Source of the DNA: Halostella pelagica
Lineage (GTDB): Archaea > Halobacteriota > Halobacteria > Halobacteriales > Natronoarchaeaceae
Assembly: GCA_005954745.1 (NCBI GenBank)
Contig: CP040678.1
Span: forward strand, 1,860,001 to 1,924,000
Reading direction: 5' to 3'
Length of the DNA: 64,000 nt
Shown here piece after piece: positions 42,868 to 52,086 of this stretch. Positions within the stretch are counted from its first letter, which is position 1; each line of letters starts with the position of its first letter. A program made the position numbers and the translations under genes. The notes under the pieces are model-generated. The model saw only the letters and a program-made list of their open reading frames with translations, was not told the DNA's origin and searched no databases.

Positions 42868-44625
42868 ATGTCGATGTCCAGAGACCTACAACTCGGCCGG
42901 CGGGAGGTACTGAAGGTTCTCGGCGTCCTCGGTACACCATGGGGCGTGACGAGCGCGCGGAGTGACAGCACTGCAGGGGTCGACACTGACCCCACGCTGA
43001 ACCGGTTCGCAACCACGGCAAGCGGTGCTGAGATCACTGGCCTCTTTCTCACCGACGACGGAACGCTGTTTTTCAACGTGCAACACCCGGACGACGACAA
43101 CATGTGGTGGGGCTACCGGCACGGGGGCGTCGGCGTCGTTCAGGACACCTCTCTCCACGACCTGCCGCGTGATTTCGGCAGCGTGCAGACGCCGACGTCC
43201 GACTCGTCGGCGGAGATGGTCAGAACCGCGGCCGGCACTCACTCCGTGCTCCGCAACGGCGGCGACGACATCGGCGACGGCGAACGGCTCGGCGTTCCCA
43301 CGACGCCCGATGGCGAACCGCTGACCGACGCTGACACGCCGGATTTCAACGGGTTCATCCCTGCGAACGACGCCGGTGACGAAGGGTATCTGTTCACCAA
43401 CTGGGAGACTCGTCCCGGTGCCGTAAGCAGGATGCACGTTCGGCGCGAGGGCGGCCGCTGGACTGTCGTCGACGCCATGAACGTCGATTTCCGCGACGTG
43501 GAGGGAACGTGGGTGAACTGCTTCGGAACCGTCTCGCCGTGGGGAACGCCGCTTACCTCCGAGGAGAACTACGCCCACACGAGCACAGCACACTGGAACG
43601 ACCCCGAATGGGACTACGTCGGCGGCGTCGAGAACCTGGAGCAGTATCTCGGCCACTATCCGAACCCGTACAGATACGGGTACATCGTCGAGATAACGGA
43701 GCCGGAGTCCGAGGACCCGACGCCGGAAAAGCGGTTCGCCATCGGCCGGTCCGCCCACGAAAACGCCGTCGTCATGCCCGACGAGCGAACCGTATACACC
43801 AGCTCCGACGGCACCGGGAAACACCTCTACAAGTTCGTCGCCGACGAGGCGCAGGACCTCTCGTCGGGAACGCTGTACGCCGCCAGTGCGTCTCAGGACG
43901 GTCGTGGCGACCCGGCGGATGTCGGCTTCGACCTGGAGTGGGTCGAACTCGGCCACGCGTCGGACGACGAGATAGCGGAGTGGGTGGCCGAATACGACGG
44001 CATCTCGCAGGCCGACTACGCGGACGGCGAGACGAGCTACATCACCGACGCCGAGGTAACGGCCTGGGCGAACGGAAACGCCGACGACGACCGCGTCGCG
44101 TTCCTCGAATCGCGGAAAGCGGCCGAGGTGGCCGGTGCCACGAGCGAGTTCCGGAAGATGGAGGGGATCAACATCCGTCCCGACGCCGAACCGGGCGACT
44201 ACATGTATGTCGCGATGTCCGCCGTCAGCGAGACGATGGCGGACGACGAGGGAGATATCCAGCTCCGCGGCAACGAGTACGGAGCCGTCTATCGGATGCA
44301 GCTACGACAGAACTACGATGTCGACCGGATGGAACCGGTTGTCACCGGCGGTCCGGACGCCAACATCTGCGGCGGCTGTCCGTACGACGCCGACCCGAAT
44401 TCGAACGAGTCCGTCTGCCAGGACTGCGGGTACAACCCTCAACAGGACGAAGAGGGCGCGTTCGGCTTCGGCGAGCTATCGCTCTCGCCCGACCAGGACC
44501 CCGAGAACACTATCGCGAATCCGGATAACGTCGTCGTGATGCCCGACGGTCGCGTCATCATCGGGGAGGACACCGGGTTCCACGACAACAACATGATCTG
44601 GGTGTACGACCCCGCGGACGGGTGA
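42868..44625 (+). CDS. PhoX-type alkaline phosphatase-like protein (DUF839)
   Basis: A 585-residue protein from ATG 42868 (ATG 42874 also fits) with a Tat signal (LGRREVLKVLGVLGTPWGV). The mature part shows the order of PhoX proteins: FLTDDGTLFFNVQHPDDDNMWW, NWETRPGAVSRMHVRREGGRW, FGTVSPWGTPLTSEENY (metal-binding loop), EKRFAIGRSAHENAVV, SSDGTGKHLYKFV, FRKMEGINIRPDA and DNVVVMPDGRVIIGEDTGF. PhoX enzymes use Ca2+ and Fe3+ to release phosphate from organic esters outside the cell. It lacks an obvious Pho operator. Confidence 0.85.
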   Translation: MSMSRDLQLGRREVLKVLGVLGTPWGVTSARSDSTAGVDTDPTLNRFATTASGAEITGLFLTDDGTLFFNVQHPDDDNMWWGYRHGGVGVVQDTSLHDLPRDFGSVQTPTSDSSAEMVRTAAGTHSVLRNGGDDIGDGERLGVPTTPDGEPLTDADTPDFNGFIPANDAGDEGYLFTNWETRPGAVSRMHVRREGGRWTVVDAMNVDFRDVEGTWVNCFGTVSPWGTPLTSEENYAHTSTAHWNDPEWDYVGGVENLEQYLGHYPNPYRYGYIVEITEPESEDPTPEKRFAIGRSAHENAVVMPDERTVYTSSDGTGKHLYKFVADEAQDLSSGTLYAASASQDGRGDPADVGFDLEWVELGHASDDEIAEWVAEYDGISQADYADGETSYITDAEVTAWANGNADDDRVAFLESRKAAEVAGATSEFRKMEGINIRPDAEPGDYMYVAMSAVSETMADDEGDIQLRGNEYGAVYRMQLRQNYDVDRMEPVVTGGPDANICGGCPYDADPNSNESVCQDCGYNPQQDEEGAFGFGELSLSPDQDPENTIANPDNVVVMPDGRVIIGEDTGFHDNNMIWVYDPADG

Positions 44626-44638
44626 GCGGTTCGAACTG

Positions 44639-44718
44639 ATACTGTCGGCTGTAATCCCTTGAAGAATATCGGACTCCCGGGGGTCCGATTATCTTTCCGA
44701 AGTTACAGCCGACAGTAT
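44639..44718. repeat. 80-bp palindromic interspersed element, copy B
   Basis: A perfect 16-bp terminal inverted repeat, ATACTGTCGGCTGTAA (44639-44654) and TTACAGCCGACAGTAT (44703-44718), encloses a second internal hairpin at 44668-44689 (ATCGGACTCCC/GGGGGTCCGAT). It occupies the convergent gap between PhoX and the GT39-like gene, where it could also serve as a bidirectional terminator. A homologous copy occurs at 11709-11788. Confidence 0.72.
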
Positions 44719-44758
44719 GAGCCATCGGACGGGTTGCCGGCGCGGTCGGCAGGCCAGT

Positions 44759-46927
44759 TCACCGACCGCCGACAGCCTCCCCCTCCTTCGGCCGGAGCGT
44801 ACTGTTGATACTCGCGCCGTCGACGCGCGTCTCCGGCCGGTCCGGGAGGTAGGTGCCCTCCGATCCGCAGTCCATGACCAGATTGCACACAGACCGTTCG
44901 GGCGGCCAGATCACCTCGACCGTTTCGTCGCCCGTCCGGACTGAAACGTCCTCGCGGTAGGTGATAGACGCCCCGCCCCGCTGGATCATCGTCACAGTCA
45001 CTGCGACGTTCTCGCTGCCGTCGACCGGGACGAACTCGCCGTCGCCGACGACCCGGGTCAGATTGTCACCGGTCGCGCGAACGCCGCGGGGCGTCAGCTC
45101 CCACTCGACCGCGAGTTCGTCGCCGAGTCGTTCCCGGTCGACGGCGTACTCGTGTACCGTTCCATCGGATTCGACTCGGACCGTCACCGATTCGACCGCG
45201 CGGATGACGCCGACCCGCGTCACCCCGTCGAACGCCGCCGCTTCGCGGACTCGAAGGCGTTCGAGTTTCGGATCGACCTGCTCAGACGGGTCCGGAGTCC
45301 ACTCGCCCTGATACGCGTAGCGGTAGAGCGTGCGGTTCGAGTAGGCGTCGACTACCGCGAAGTCCCCGCTTGCGGACCTGTCGAGGGCGTACACGGCCTC
45401 ACCGCCGAAACCGGGGTCGTTTCGGATCGACTGGAATGGATGGTTGAGCCAGTCCCCGTACGGTGTGGGGACGAACACCAGCGCGTTCTCGAACTCGGCG
45501 TTCTCGACCGGCGCGTACGCCTGCTCGTACTTCTCGGTGTGGGCCACGTTTCGCTCGACTGGGCCGTCGATGACGGAACGCTCCGCGACGCCGACGGCGG
45601 GAAGGGTGACGACGAGAACCAGCAGGAGCGATAGTTTCGCGTATCGCGTCGGAAAGCGGTTCGCGGCCGCGGAGCGGAGTCGTCGCCACCCGCCTACGGC
45701 GGCGCTGGCGGCGAACGCGGACAGTGGGAGGAGCAGGTCGAAGTGATAGAACGGTCCGAAATGAGAGATCAGGCCGTCAGTCGGGTCGTCGAACGTCGCG
45801 AGGACGTTGTAGTTGCCCCAGAAGAGCACGTTGCCCGCGACGACGGTGACGAACAGCCCCGCGAGAACGGTCCGAAGTTCGAGGTCAGACAGCGGGGTGT
45901 CGGGAGTGCCGCCGCTGGTCTCCCGTCGGGACCGCCGACTGTGCCGGAGCGAAGTGAGGAGGCGCGCGACGCCAGCCGCCGCCAGAAGCGTTCCTATCGG
46001 TCCGGCGACCGCCCACCGCGTCGCGAAGTACCACAGCACCCAAGCGTTCGCACGGAGCGCAACCGCCGGCGTGTACCGGAGATCGTGGCTCAGTATCTTC
46101 CGGTGGCCGAAGCCGAGACCGTCGAGCGGGGCAAACGCCTCGTACGGGAACAGGAGCGCTGACCCCGTCATCGCGGCGTTGTACGAAAGCGACAGTCCGA
46201 CAAACGCGAGTCCACCGGCCGCGATCACTGCGTCGATCCGAACCCACTCGCGGATATCCCACTCGTCGCGGGTCCCGGCCCGGTACAGCGTACGGAACGC
46301 ATGGGCGATAAACGGCGCGGCGAAAAGCACCGCGGTGTACGGCCGGGCGAAAAACGCCAGGCCGACCGCGACGCCCGCCAACGCGGCGTATCGAGCGCTC
46401 CGTTCCCGCACCGCTCGGACGTACGCCAGCGCGAACGTCCAGTTTAGGAGCGCCGTCGGGGCGTACGGGAGAAACACGGACGAAGTCAGCAGAAACAGCG
46501 GGGCTCCGAGGAGGGCGACGACCGCGACGACGCCGGTCCGTCGGTCGTACGCCTCGGCGGTGAGACTGTAGGCAAGTGCGGCGTTTCCGGCGGCGACGAC
46601 GGCGAGGGCGACGCGGAACTCGCCGGTCAGCGCCTTCGCCGTCGCGAACATGGCGGCGGGGACGGGGGTGTACTTGGGATAGAGCCGCCCGCCGTCGTCG
46701 ACGAAAAACCACGGGCGAACCGCGTCCGGGACTGCCGGAGAGAGAGACAACTGCCCGTTCAGTAGCATCTCGGCCTGCTGAAGATAGACACCCTCGTCGT
46801 GGTTGTTTGAGTGATACGGGAACAGATCGTTCGCGACGAGGAACACGACAGCACCGGTTAGCACCGCGAGCAGCGCCGCGACCCGCGCCGGGGTGACGTG
46901 GTCGCGGAAGCCGCTCGCGGGCGACAT
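44759..46927 (-). CDS. GT39/ArnT-like multi-pass membrane glycosyltransferase
   Basis: A 722-residue protein from ATG 46927, which overlaps the ABC ATPase stop by one base. Helix 1 (VAALLAVLTGAVVFLVAND) is followed by YHSNNHDEGVYLQQAEMLL, whose Asp44-Glu45 is the catalytic acidic pair in the first outer loop of GT-C enzymes. About ten more helices follow up to residue 470. The last 230 residues form an extracellular beta-rich domain (GDYAVVDAYSNRTLYRYAYQ, EYAVDRERLGDELAVEWELTPRGVRA). GT39/ArnT-like enzymes transfer sugars from dolichyl or polyprenyl phosphate to exported acceptors. Its coupling to an iron ABC operon is unusual. Confidence 0.78.
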   Translation of the reverse strand: MSPASGFRDHVTPARVAALLAVLTGAVVFLVANDLFPYHSNNHDEGVYLQQAEMLLNGQLSLSPAVPDAVRPWFFVDDGGRLYPKYTPVPAAMFATAKALTGEFRVALAVVAAGNAALAYSLTAEAYDRRTGVVAVVALLGAPLFLLTSSVFLPYAPTALLNWTFALAYVRAVRERSARYAALAGVAVGLAFFARPYTAVLFAAPFIAHAFRTLYRAGTRDEWDIREWVRIDAVIAAGGLAFVGLSLSYNAAMTGSALLFPYEAFAPLDGLGFGHRKILSHDLRYTPAVALRANAWVLWYFATRWAVAGPIGTLLAAAGVARLLTSLRHSRRSRRETSGGTPDTPLSDLELRTVLAGLFVTVVAGNVLFWGNYNVLATFDDPTDGLISHFGPFYHFDLLLPLSAFAASAAVGGWRRLRSAAANRFPTRYAKLSLLLVLVVTLPAVGVAERSVIDGPVERNVAHTEKYEQAYAPVENAEFENALVFVPTPYGDWLNHPFQSIRNDPGFGGEAVYALDRSASGDFAVVDAYSNRTLYRYAYQGEWTPDPSEQVDPKLERLRVREAAAFDGVTRVGVIRAVESVTVRVESDGTVHEYAVDRERLGDELAVEWELTPRGVRATGDNLTRVVGDGEFVPVDGSENVAVTVTMIQRGGASITYREDVSVRTGDETVEVIWPPERSVCNLVMDCGSEGTYLPDRPETRVDGASINSTLRPKEGEAVGGR

Positions 46928-48060
46928 CAGCGTTGTGAGGCCGGGAACCAGGCCAGGTCGTGGTTTGCATCGAGTACGACCGCCACCCGCGTACCGACGG
47001 CGACCTGGTCGGTGTGGTCGTGCATGCACTCTAACACGTCGCCGTTGTCCAGTTCGACGCGGTACAGCACCGTCGGTCCCAGATATCTGCGGTGGACAAC
47101 CTCGCCGTCGGACTGGTCGTCGGGCGCGGGTGACGCCGTGAGGTCGTCGGGTCGGGCGAGAACGTCTAGCTTCGTCCCGTCGTACTCCTCGGCGAGGCCG
47201 TGGATGCGGTCGCGAGAGAGCGTCCCGAGTCCCGTCTCCACCTCGTCGCCGGTGACGAATCCGGAGAGGAAACTCGCGTGACCGAGGAAACCGGCGACGA
47301 AGCGGGATTCGGGGTGTTGGAACACCTGTTCGGGGCGGTCGATCTGCTCGATCCGCCCGTCGTTCATCACCGCGACGCGGTCGCTTATCGAGAGCGCCTC
47401 CTCCTGGTCGTGCGTGACAGAGATGGCCGTGACGCCGGCGTCTTTCAGGATCCGCCGGACCTCCTCGCGCATCTCGACGCGGAGGTCGACGTCGAGGTTC
47501 GAGAACGGTTCGTCGAGCAGGAGCATCTCGGGTTCGGGGGCGAGCGACCGGGCGAGCGCGACGCGCTGTTGCTGGCCGCCGGATAGTTCGTCGGGATGGC
47601 TGTCGCGGTGGGCGTCGAGGCCGACGAGGTCGAGCATCTCGTCGACGCGGTCCTCGCGTTCGCTCTCCGGGGCGTCCTTCAGGCCGAAGGCGATGTTCTC
47701 TTCGGCGGTCATGTGGGGAAACAGCGCGAACTCCTGGAACACGACGCCGACGCCTCGCTGTTCGGGCGCGACGAAGTCGCCGTTGCCCGCCACTGGTGCG
47801 CCATCGAGGAGAACTTCGCCGCTGCCCGGCCGTTCAAGCCCGGCGATGAGGCGGAGCGTCGTCGTCTTGCCACAGCCCGACGGACCCAGGAGCGTCAGTA
47901 TCTCACCGTCGGTGACCGACAGCGACAGGTCGTCTATCACCCGTTCGTCGCCGTAAGTCTTGCAGACGCCGTCGAGTTCGAGAACCGTCTCCGCCGTCGA
48001 ATCCGGTTGACTCGTCCCCTCAGTTTCGGACGACCCCTGCGTGAACGTGCTATTTGACAT
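46927..48060 (-). CDS. ABC transporter ATPase, FbpC/PotA type (iron)
   Basis: A 377-residue ATPase: Walker A LGPSGCGKTTTLRLIAG, Q-loop GVGVVFQEFALFPHM, signature LSGGQQQRVALARSL, Walker B MLLLDEPFSNLD and H-loop ISVTHDQEEAL. After residue 245 come TOBE-type regulatory strands (RPDDLTASPAPDDQSDGEVVHRRYLGPTVLYRVEL). FbpC-like ATPases drive import by binding-protein systems. The start overlaps the permease stop by 11 bases, and its stop overlaps the GT39-like start. Iron specificity comes from the neighbours. Confidence 0.93.
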   Translation of the reverse strand: MSNSTFTQGSSETEGTSQPDSTAETVLELDGVCKTYGDERVIDDLSLSVTDGEILTLLGPSGCGKTTTLRLIAGLERPGSGEVLLDGAPVAGNGDFVAPEQRGVGVVFQEFALFPHMTAEENIAFGLKDAPESEREDRVDEMLDLVGLDAHRDSHPDELSGGQQQRVALARSLAPEPEMLLLDEPFSNLDVDLRVEMREEVRRILKDAGVTAISVTHDQEEALSISDRVAVMNDGRIEQIDRPEQVFQHPESRFVAGFLGHASFLSGFVTGDEVETGLGTLSRDRIHGLAEEYDGTKLDVLARPDDLTASPAPDDQSDGEVVHRRYLGPTVLYRVELDNGDVLECMHDHTDQVAVGTRVAVVLDANHDLAWFPASQR

Positions 48061-49705
48061 CGTACCCCTCCTGTGAGATTATCACGAAGATAGAGAGCGC
48101 CGAGATGGCGACGAGCACGAGCGCGGGGACCGCGGCGTCGCCGTAGTAGCCGTCTTCTTGCATCTGCCAGATGTAGGTGACGAGGGTTTTGTAACCGTGT
48201 GGTTGCAGCATCAGTGTTGCCGGTAACTCCTTCATCGTCGTGAGAAAGACCAGCGCCGCGCCGCCGAGCAGTCCGGGCGCGGCGAGCGGGAGCGTCACCG
48301 CGCGGAACGCGCCGACGGAACTCCGTCCGAGCGTCCGGGCCGCCTCCGGAAGTGCGGGATTGACCTGCAGGAACGAGGCCCGGGTCGATCCGACGGACTG
48401 GGGCAGGAAGCGAACGACGTACGCGAAGATGAGAAGCGGGAGCGTGAGATACAGGTCCGGAAAGAGGTTGATCCCGAGGAAGACGAGTGCGAGCCCCATC
48501 ACGACGCCCGGCACCGCGTAACCGACGTAGGTCACGCGTTCGAACAGGTCGCCGAGGCGGGTGTCATATCGCGCCGACAGGTACGCGACTGGAATGCCGG
48601 CGAGCGTCGCGATCAGCGCGGCGGCGAGCGACACGTCGATGGAGTTAGCGACGTACTCCAATTCGAAGGGAACGCCGCTCCCCGTGGCACTGCCGCGGAG
48701 CAGCCACATGCCGAGCGTCCCGATAGGAACAACCAGTGCGAGTCCGACGACGGCAAGCGGAAAGGCGAGGACGGGCCACCGCCACCGGCCGAGTCTCACT
48801 CGGCTGGCGGCCTGCCCGCCCCGACTGCTGTGAAGCGTATCGTCGCCGCGAACTCTGGATTCGACGGCAAGGATGAGTACAGTCACTGCGAGCAACTGGA
48901 GCGACAGCACGGACACGAACTCGGCGCTGTCCGCCCAGCGGGTGTAGATGATACGCGTGAACACGTGGTACCGCATGATCTGCGGCGTGCCGAAATCGGA
49001 CAGCGTGTACAGCGCGGTGAGTAGCGACCCGGCGGCGACAGCGGGCCGGATCTGGGGGACGACGACGCGCTTGAACGCCTCCCACCGACTGTGTCGGAGG
49101 GTCCGTGCGGCGTCGACGAGACTCGTGTCGAGCGTCTTCAGCGCCGCGCGGGACGTGATGTACACGTATGGGTAGGTGTATAGCGTCAGCACGAGCACCG
49201 TACCCTCCAGACCGTAGATCCCGGGGAGTTCCTCCACACCGAGGGGGGCGAGAAGCGACTGCACTTGCCCCTTCGGCGAAAACACCGAGACGAAGGCGAA
49301 CGCGCCGATGTAACTCGGAATGACCAGCGGCAGCATGACGGCGATAGTGAAAAACCGTCGGAACGGGAGGTCCGTCCGAACGGTGAGATACGCTAAGGGG
49401 ACGGAGATGAGGATGGATGCGGCCGTCACACAGACCACGAGGACGACGCTATTTCTCAGAACCCGTATCGACGCTGGTTCGAGCAACAGCGAGAGCGGGT
49501 CCAGAACCCCGAGCCAGGTCGTGGGGTCAGCCAACTGGACCGGCTTCGAGGCCCGGAACGCGGTGTCGAACAACCAGTACAGCGGGAGCACGGTGGCCGC
49601 GGCGATCGCGCCGGAAAGCAGTGTCAGTCCGACCGGTCGCGAGGACGACGAACGCCCGGCGTCGGTCGGATCGTCGGTCGTGGTCGTGCCGTTGTCCGTT
49701 TCCAT
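48050..49705 (-). CDS. ABC transporter permease, FbpB type (iron)
   Basis: A 551-residue fused permease with two homologous six-helix halves. Each half holds an EAA-type loop that contacts the ATPase: LKTLDTSLVDAARTLRHSRWEAFKRVVVPQIRPAV in the first half and LQVNPALPEAARTLGRSSVGAFRAVTLPLAAPGLL in the second. The size and double EAA arrangement fit FbpB/ThiP-type importers. The gene begins 7 bases after the stop of the binding-protein gene and overlaps the ATPase gene. Transported ion: ferric iron, inferred. Confidence 0.92.
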   Translation of the reverse strand: METDNGTTTTDDPTDAGRSSSSRPVGLTLLSGAIAAATVLPLYWLFDTAFRASKPVQLADPTTWLGVLDPLSLLLEPASIRVLRNSVVLVVCVTAASILISVPLAYLTVRTDLPFRRFFTIAVMLPLVIPSYIGAFAFVSVFSPKGQVQSLLAPLGVEELPGIYGLEGTVLVLTLYTYPYVYITSRAALKTLDTSLVDAARTLRHSRWEAFKRVVVPQIRPAVAAGSLLTALYTLSDFGTPQIMRYHVFTRIIYTRWADSAEFVSVLSLQLLAVTVLILAVESRVRGDDTLHSSRGGQAASRVRLGRWRWPVLAFPLAVVGLALVVPIGTLGMWLLRGSATGSGVPFELEYVANSIDVSLAAALIATLAGIPVAYLSARYDTRLGDLFERVTYVGYAVPGVVMGLALVFLGINLFPDLYLTLPLLIFAYVVRFLPQSVGSTRASFLQVNPALPEAARTLGRSSVGAFRAVTLPLAAPGLLGGAALVFLTTMKELPATLMLQPHGYKTLVTYIWQMQEDGYYGDAAVPALVLVAISALSIFVIISQEGYDVK

Positions 49706-49712
49706 GATGACG

Positions 49713-50870
49713 TTACACGTCGATCCCGGCCTCGCGCATCAGGTCGAGGGTGGGACCGATCTCTGATAGTCGTGTCAGGTCTAACTCCGGCGGGTTCAAC
49801 TCGTCGATAGTCGGGAGTTCCCCGACGGGTTCAACCTCGGCGATCAGCGGGTATTCGAACGTCCGAACGGCGAAGTACTCCTGGGCTTCGGCCGACAGGA
49901 GGTGTCGGATGAAGTTCGCAGCGAGATCTGACTGGTCGGTGGCGCTGACGACCGCCGCGCCCGCGACGTTGAAGATGGTGCCGGCATCGCCCTCGGTGAA
50001 GGCCGTCGCTATCGGCGGATCGTCGCGGTTGTCGACCACGCGTTGGATGTAGTAGTGGTTCGTGAACCCCGCGCCGAGTTCGCCGTCGGCGATGCGGCGC
50101 GCGACGGTGAACTCGTCGGAGTACGGTTCGACACCTTGGTCGATCATCCCCTCTAGCCAGGACCTCGCTTCGTCCTCGCCGTTGAGGATCCGCATCGCCG
50201 TGACGAACGCCTGAAACGACCCGTAAGAGGGGGCCCAACCCATCGTGTCCTGGAACTGGTCGGCGTCCGGAAACGCGAAGATGTCGTCCGGGATGTCGCT
50301 CTCGGAGAACTGGTTCGTGTTGTACGGGATCGTCCGTGCGCGACCGGATGTACCGACCCACTGGTCGTCGTCGTCGCGGTACACGCTGTCGACTTTCCCG
50401 GCCACGTCGTCGGGGAGCGTCGCGGCAAGGTTCTCGTCGGCGAGAAGTCCCAGAGCACCGGCGTTGACCGAGAAGAAGACGTCGGCGGGGCTCGCTTCAC
50501 CCTCTTGGCGGATCTGGTTCACCAGGTCCGTCGAACTGTTGTAACGAGGTTCGATCTCGAAGTCGTCGTACGTATCGACGATGTAGGAGATGAGTTCTCC
50601 GACGAGCGGCTCTCCGCGGCCGGAGTATAGCGTCAGCGTCCCGCTCAGGTCGGGCATTTCGCTCATCGGCGTACCGCCCGGCGCGTCCCGTCCCTCGCGC
50701 CCGGATCCGATCAGTCCAGGTTCGTCGTCGCCGCTACTGTCCTCGTCACCCGAGAGAAGATCGAGAGCGGCGCTACACCCGGCGAGAGACGCCATCCCTG
50801 CGGCCCCGGTGCCGGCGAGGAACCGGCGTCGGTTCGCCGTTCGACCGTCGGCTCCGTCGTGTCCGTTCAT
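49713..50870 (-). CDS. ABC iron(III) substrate-binding Tat lipoprotein, FbpA/FutA type
   Basis: A 385-residue lipoprotein (RRRFLAGTGAAGMASLAGC, lipobox Cys32). The mature protein starts with the FbpA fold: GTLTLYSGRGEPLVGELISYIVDTY, DLVNQIRQEGEASPADVFFSVNAGALGLL, SGRARTIPYNTNQ and a GAGFTNHYYIQRVV loop, whose paired Tyr residues are the usual ferric ligands. ADVFFS is in the place of the ADVFxS signature. ATG 50870 lies 7 bases from an 18-bp metal-repressor-like palindrome. It heads the fbp transcription unit and should be expressed when iron is low. Confidence 0.93.
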   Translation of the reverse strand: MNGHDGADGRTANRRRFLAGTGAAGMASLAGCSAALDLLSGDEDSSGDDEPGLIGSGREGRDAPGGTPMSEMPDLSGTLTLYSGRGEPLVGELISYIVDTYDDFEIEPRYNSSTDLVNQIRQEGEASPADVFFSVNAGALGLLADENLAATLPDDVAGKVDSVYRDDDDQWVGTSGRARTIPYNTNQFSESDIPDDIFAFPDADQFQDTMGWAPSYGSFQAFVTAMRILNGEDEARSWLEGMIDQGVEPYSDEFTVARRIADGELGAGFTNHYYIQRVVDNRDDPPIATAFTEGDAGTIFNVAGAAVVSATDQSDLAANFIRHLLSAEAQEYFAVRTFEYPLIAEVEPVGELPTIDELNPPELDLTRLSEIGPTLDLMREAGIDV

Positions 50871-50876
50871 ACATAG

Positions 50877-50894
50877 ATTTAGGCCGGCCTAAAT
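50877..50894. promoter_or_regulatory. DtxR-family-like operator of the fbp unit
   Basis: ATTTAGGCCGGCCTAAAT is a perfect 18-bp palindrome. It lies between the TATA-like ATATATA (50896-50902) and ATG 50870, so a bound repressor would block a leaderless start. The half-site TTTAGGC and spacing resemble sites of haloarchaeal SirR/Idr iron regulators (DtxR family). No such regulator gene lies in the window. Confidence 0.75.
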
Positions 50895-50913
50895 CATATA
50901 TACCTACCGATCC

Positions 50914-52086
50914 TCAGTCGTCGGCGGTGGCCGGAGCCGGGGCCTGTGCGTCCAGCGGATCGAGGGCGTTCAGGCAGTCAAGCCAATCGCGCATGTACTC
51001 GCCGACGTGGGTGAAGAACTCGCCGTTCTCGTACTCGTCCCAGTCGCCCTCGGCGAGTGCGGTCGCCATCGCGTCGAAGGCGTCGGCATACGACTCGGCG
51101 TCGTCGCCAACCTCGTCGACGACCGTCCAGAGGTGTTCGTTCAGTTCGAGGCCGGGCACCTCGTTGTTCAGGTCGTCGAACGTACTGCGCGGTGCCTTGT
51201 TGTGTTCGCAAAGCGGTGCGCCGTTGTAGATCCGCTTGCCGAGAGCGTCGCAGGCGCGCTTGAGGAAGACGCCGCTCCAGATGTCGTCGAAGCGTCCAAC
51301 GTTCCAGGGATTCTCGTCCATCGGACACTGGTAGAACGCGGGGACGACTTCCCGGCGGAAGGCGAGGTTCATCGAGCAGACCGTGAGGTAGTTCCCTCGT
51401 GCCGCGACGAAATCGCTTCCGTAGTCCTCCGCGCTCGTGCGCGTCTGGGCCTGTCCCCGAAGGTCGCCGTCCATCAGAATGCGGACCGCGTCGAGGTCGG
51501 GAACGTTCGTCCAGAGGCCCTGCGAGGCGACGACCTCGCCGCGGGCTATCTCGGCGGTGTCAGTTTCGACCGTCTCGTCCATCGCGGAGTAGGGGTAGCC
51601 GCGGGGGTAGAGACCGTGTTCGTCGAAGTTTTGATAGAGGACGTTCACCCACCGCTCGTCGGAGGCGACCGACTCTATCTCGCCTTCGTACGCCAGGTTC
51701 GTCAGGTGGCGGCCGAAGAAATCGTCGTCCTCGTGGGGGAGCGTGTCGTCGTCGATGAAAAAGCCGTAGTCGAAATCGTTGGCCCACATGTAAAGCAGTC
51801 CGAAACTCGTCTCCGCGTGACTCGCTGCGGGGACGAGATGCGAATACTCCGCGATGCCCCGGGACTCGTACCACTGGTCGCGGCGGGTCCCGTCGAACAC
51901 TTCGCCTGAAACGCCTTCGTCGTCGAGCATTGCCTCCATCGCCGCCGTGTCACAGAAGTCCTCCGTGACGAGCAACACGTGAAGCCGGTCGAGATCGAAC
52001 CCGTGGTCCCGGGCGTTCTCGAAGTACGCCCGCATGCACTCGTACTCGCGGATAGTCGGGACGATAACGCAGATGTCGCCGTTCAT
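50914..52086 (-). CDS. Alpha-1,4-glucan-protein synthase / RGP-like glycosyltransferase (GT75-type)
   Basis: This 390-residue protein resembles reversibly glycosylated proteins and UDP-arabinopyranose mutases (GT75). It shows ICVIVPTIREYECMRAYFENA at the N-terminus, a DFDYGFFIDDDTLPHEDDDFFGRHL segment with the DDD metal motif, YPRGYPYSAM, CSMNLAFRREVVPAFYQCPM and WNVGRFDDIWSGVFLKRACDALG. The family transfers or isomerises sugars on UDP carriers in the cytoplasm. Its promoter carries the same metal-repressor palindrome as the iron transporter gene that follows 43 bases downstream. No signal peptide. Confidence 0.78.
   Translation of the reverse strand: MNGDICVIVPTIREYECMRAYFENARDHGFDLDRLHVLLVTEDFCDTAAMEAMLDDEGVSGEVFDGTRRDQWYESRGIAEYSHLVPAASHAETSFGLLYMWANDFDYGFFIDDDTLPHEDDDFFGRHLTNLAYEGEIESVASDERWVNVLYQNFDEHGLYPRGYPYSAMDETVETDTAEIARGEVVASQGLWTNVPDLDAVRILMDGDLRGQAQTRTSAEDYGSDFVAARGNYLTVCSMNLAFRREVVPAFYQCPMDENPWNVGRFDDIWSGVFLKRACDALGKRIYNGAPLCEHNKAPRSTFDDLNNEVPGLELNEHLWTVVDEVGDDAESYADAFDAMATALAEGDWDEYENGEFFTHVGEYMRDWLDCLNALDPLDAQAPAPATADD

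Noticed and set aside
44668-44689. Simple intrinsic terminator as the full explanation of the PhoX-GT39 gap
   Set aside because: The hairpin alone could be one, but the enclosing 16-bp inverted repeat and the homologous copy at 11709 show it is part of a larger element.
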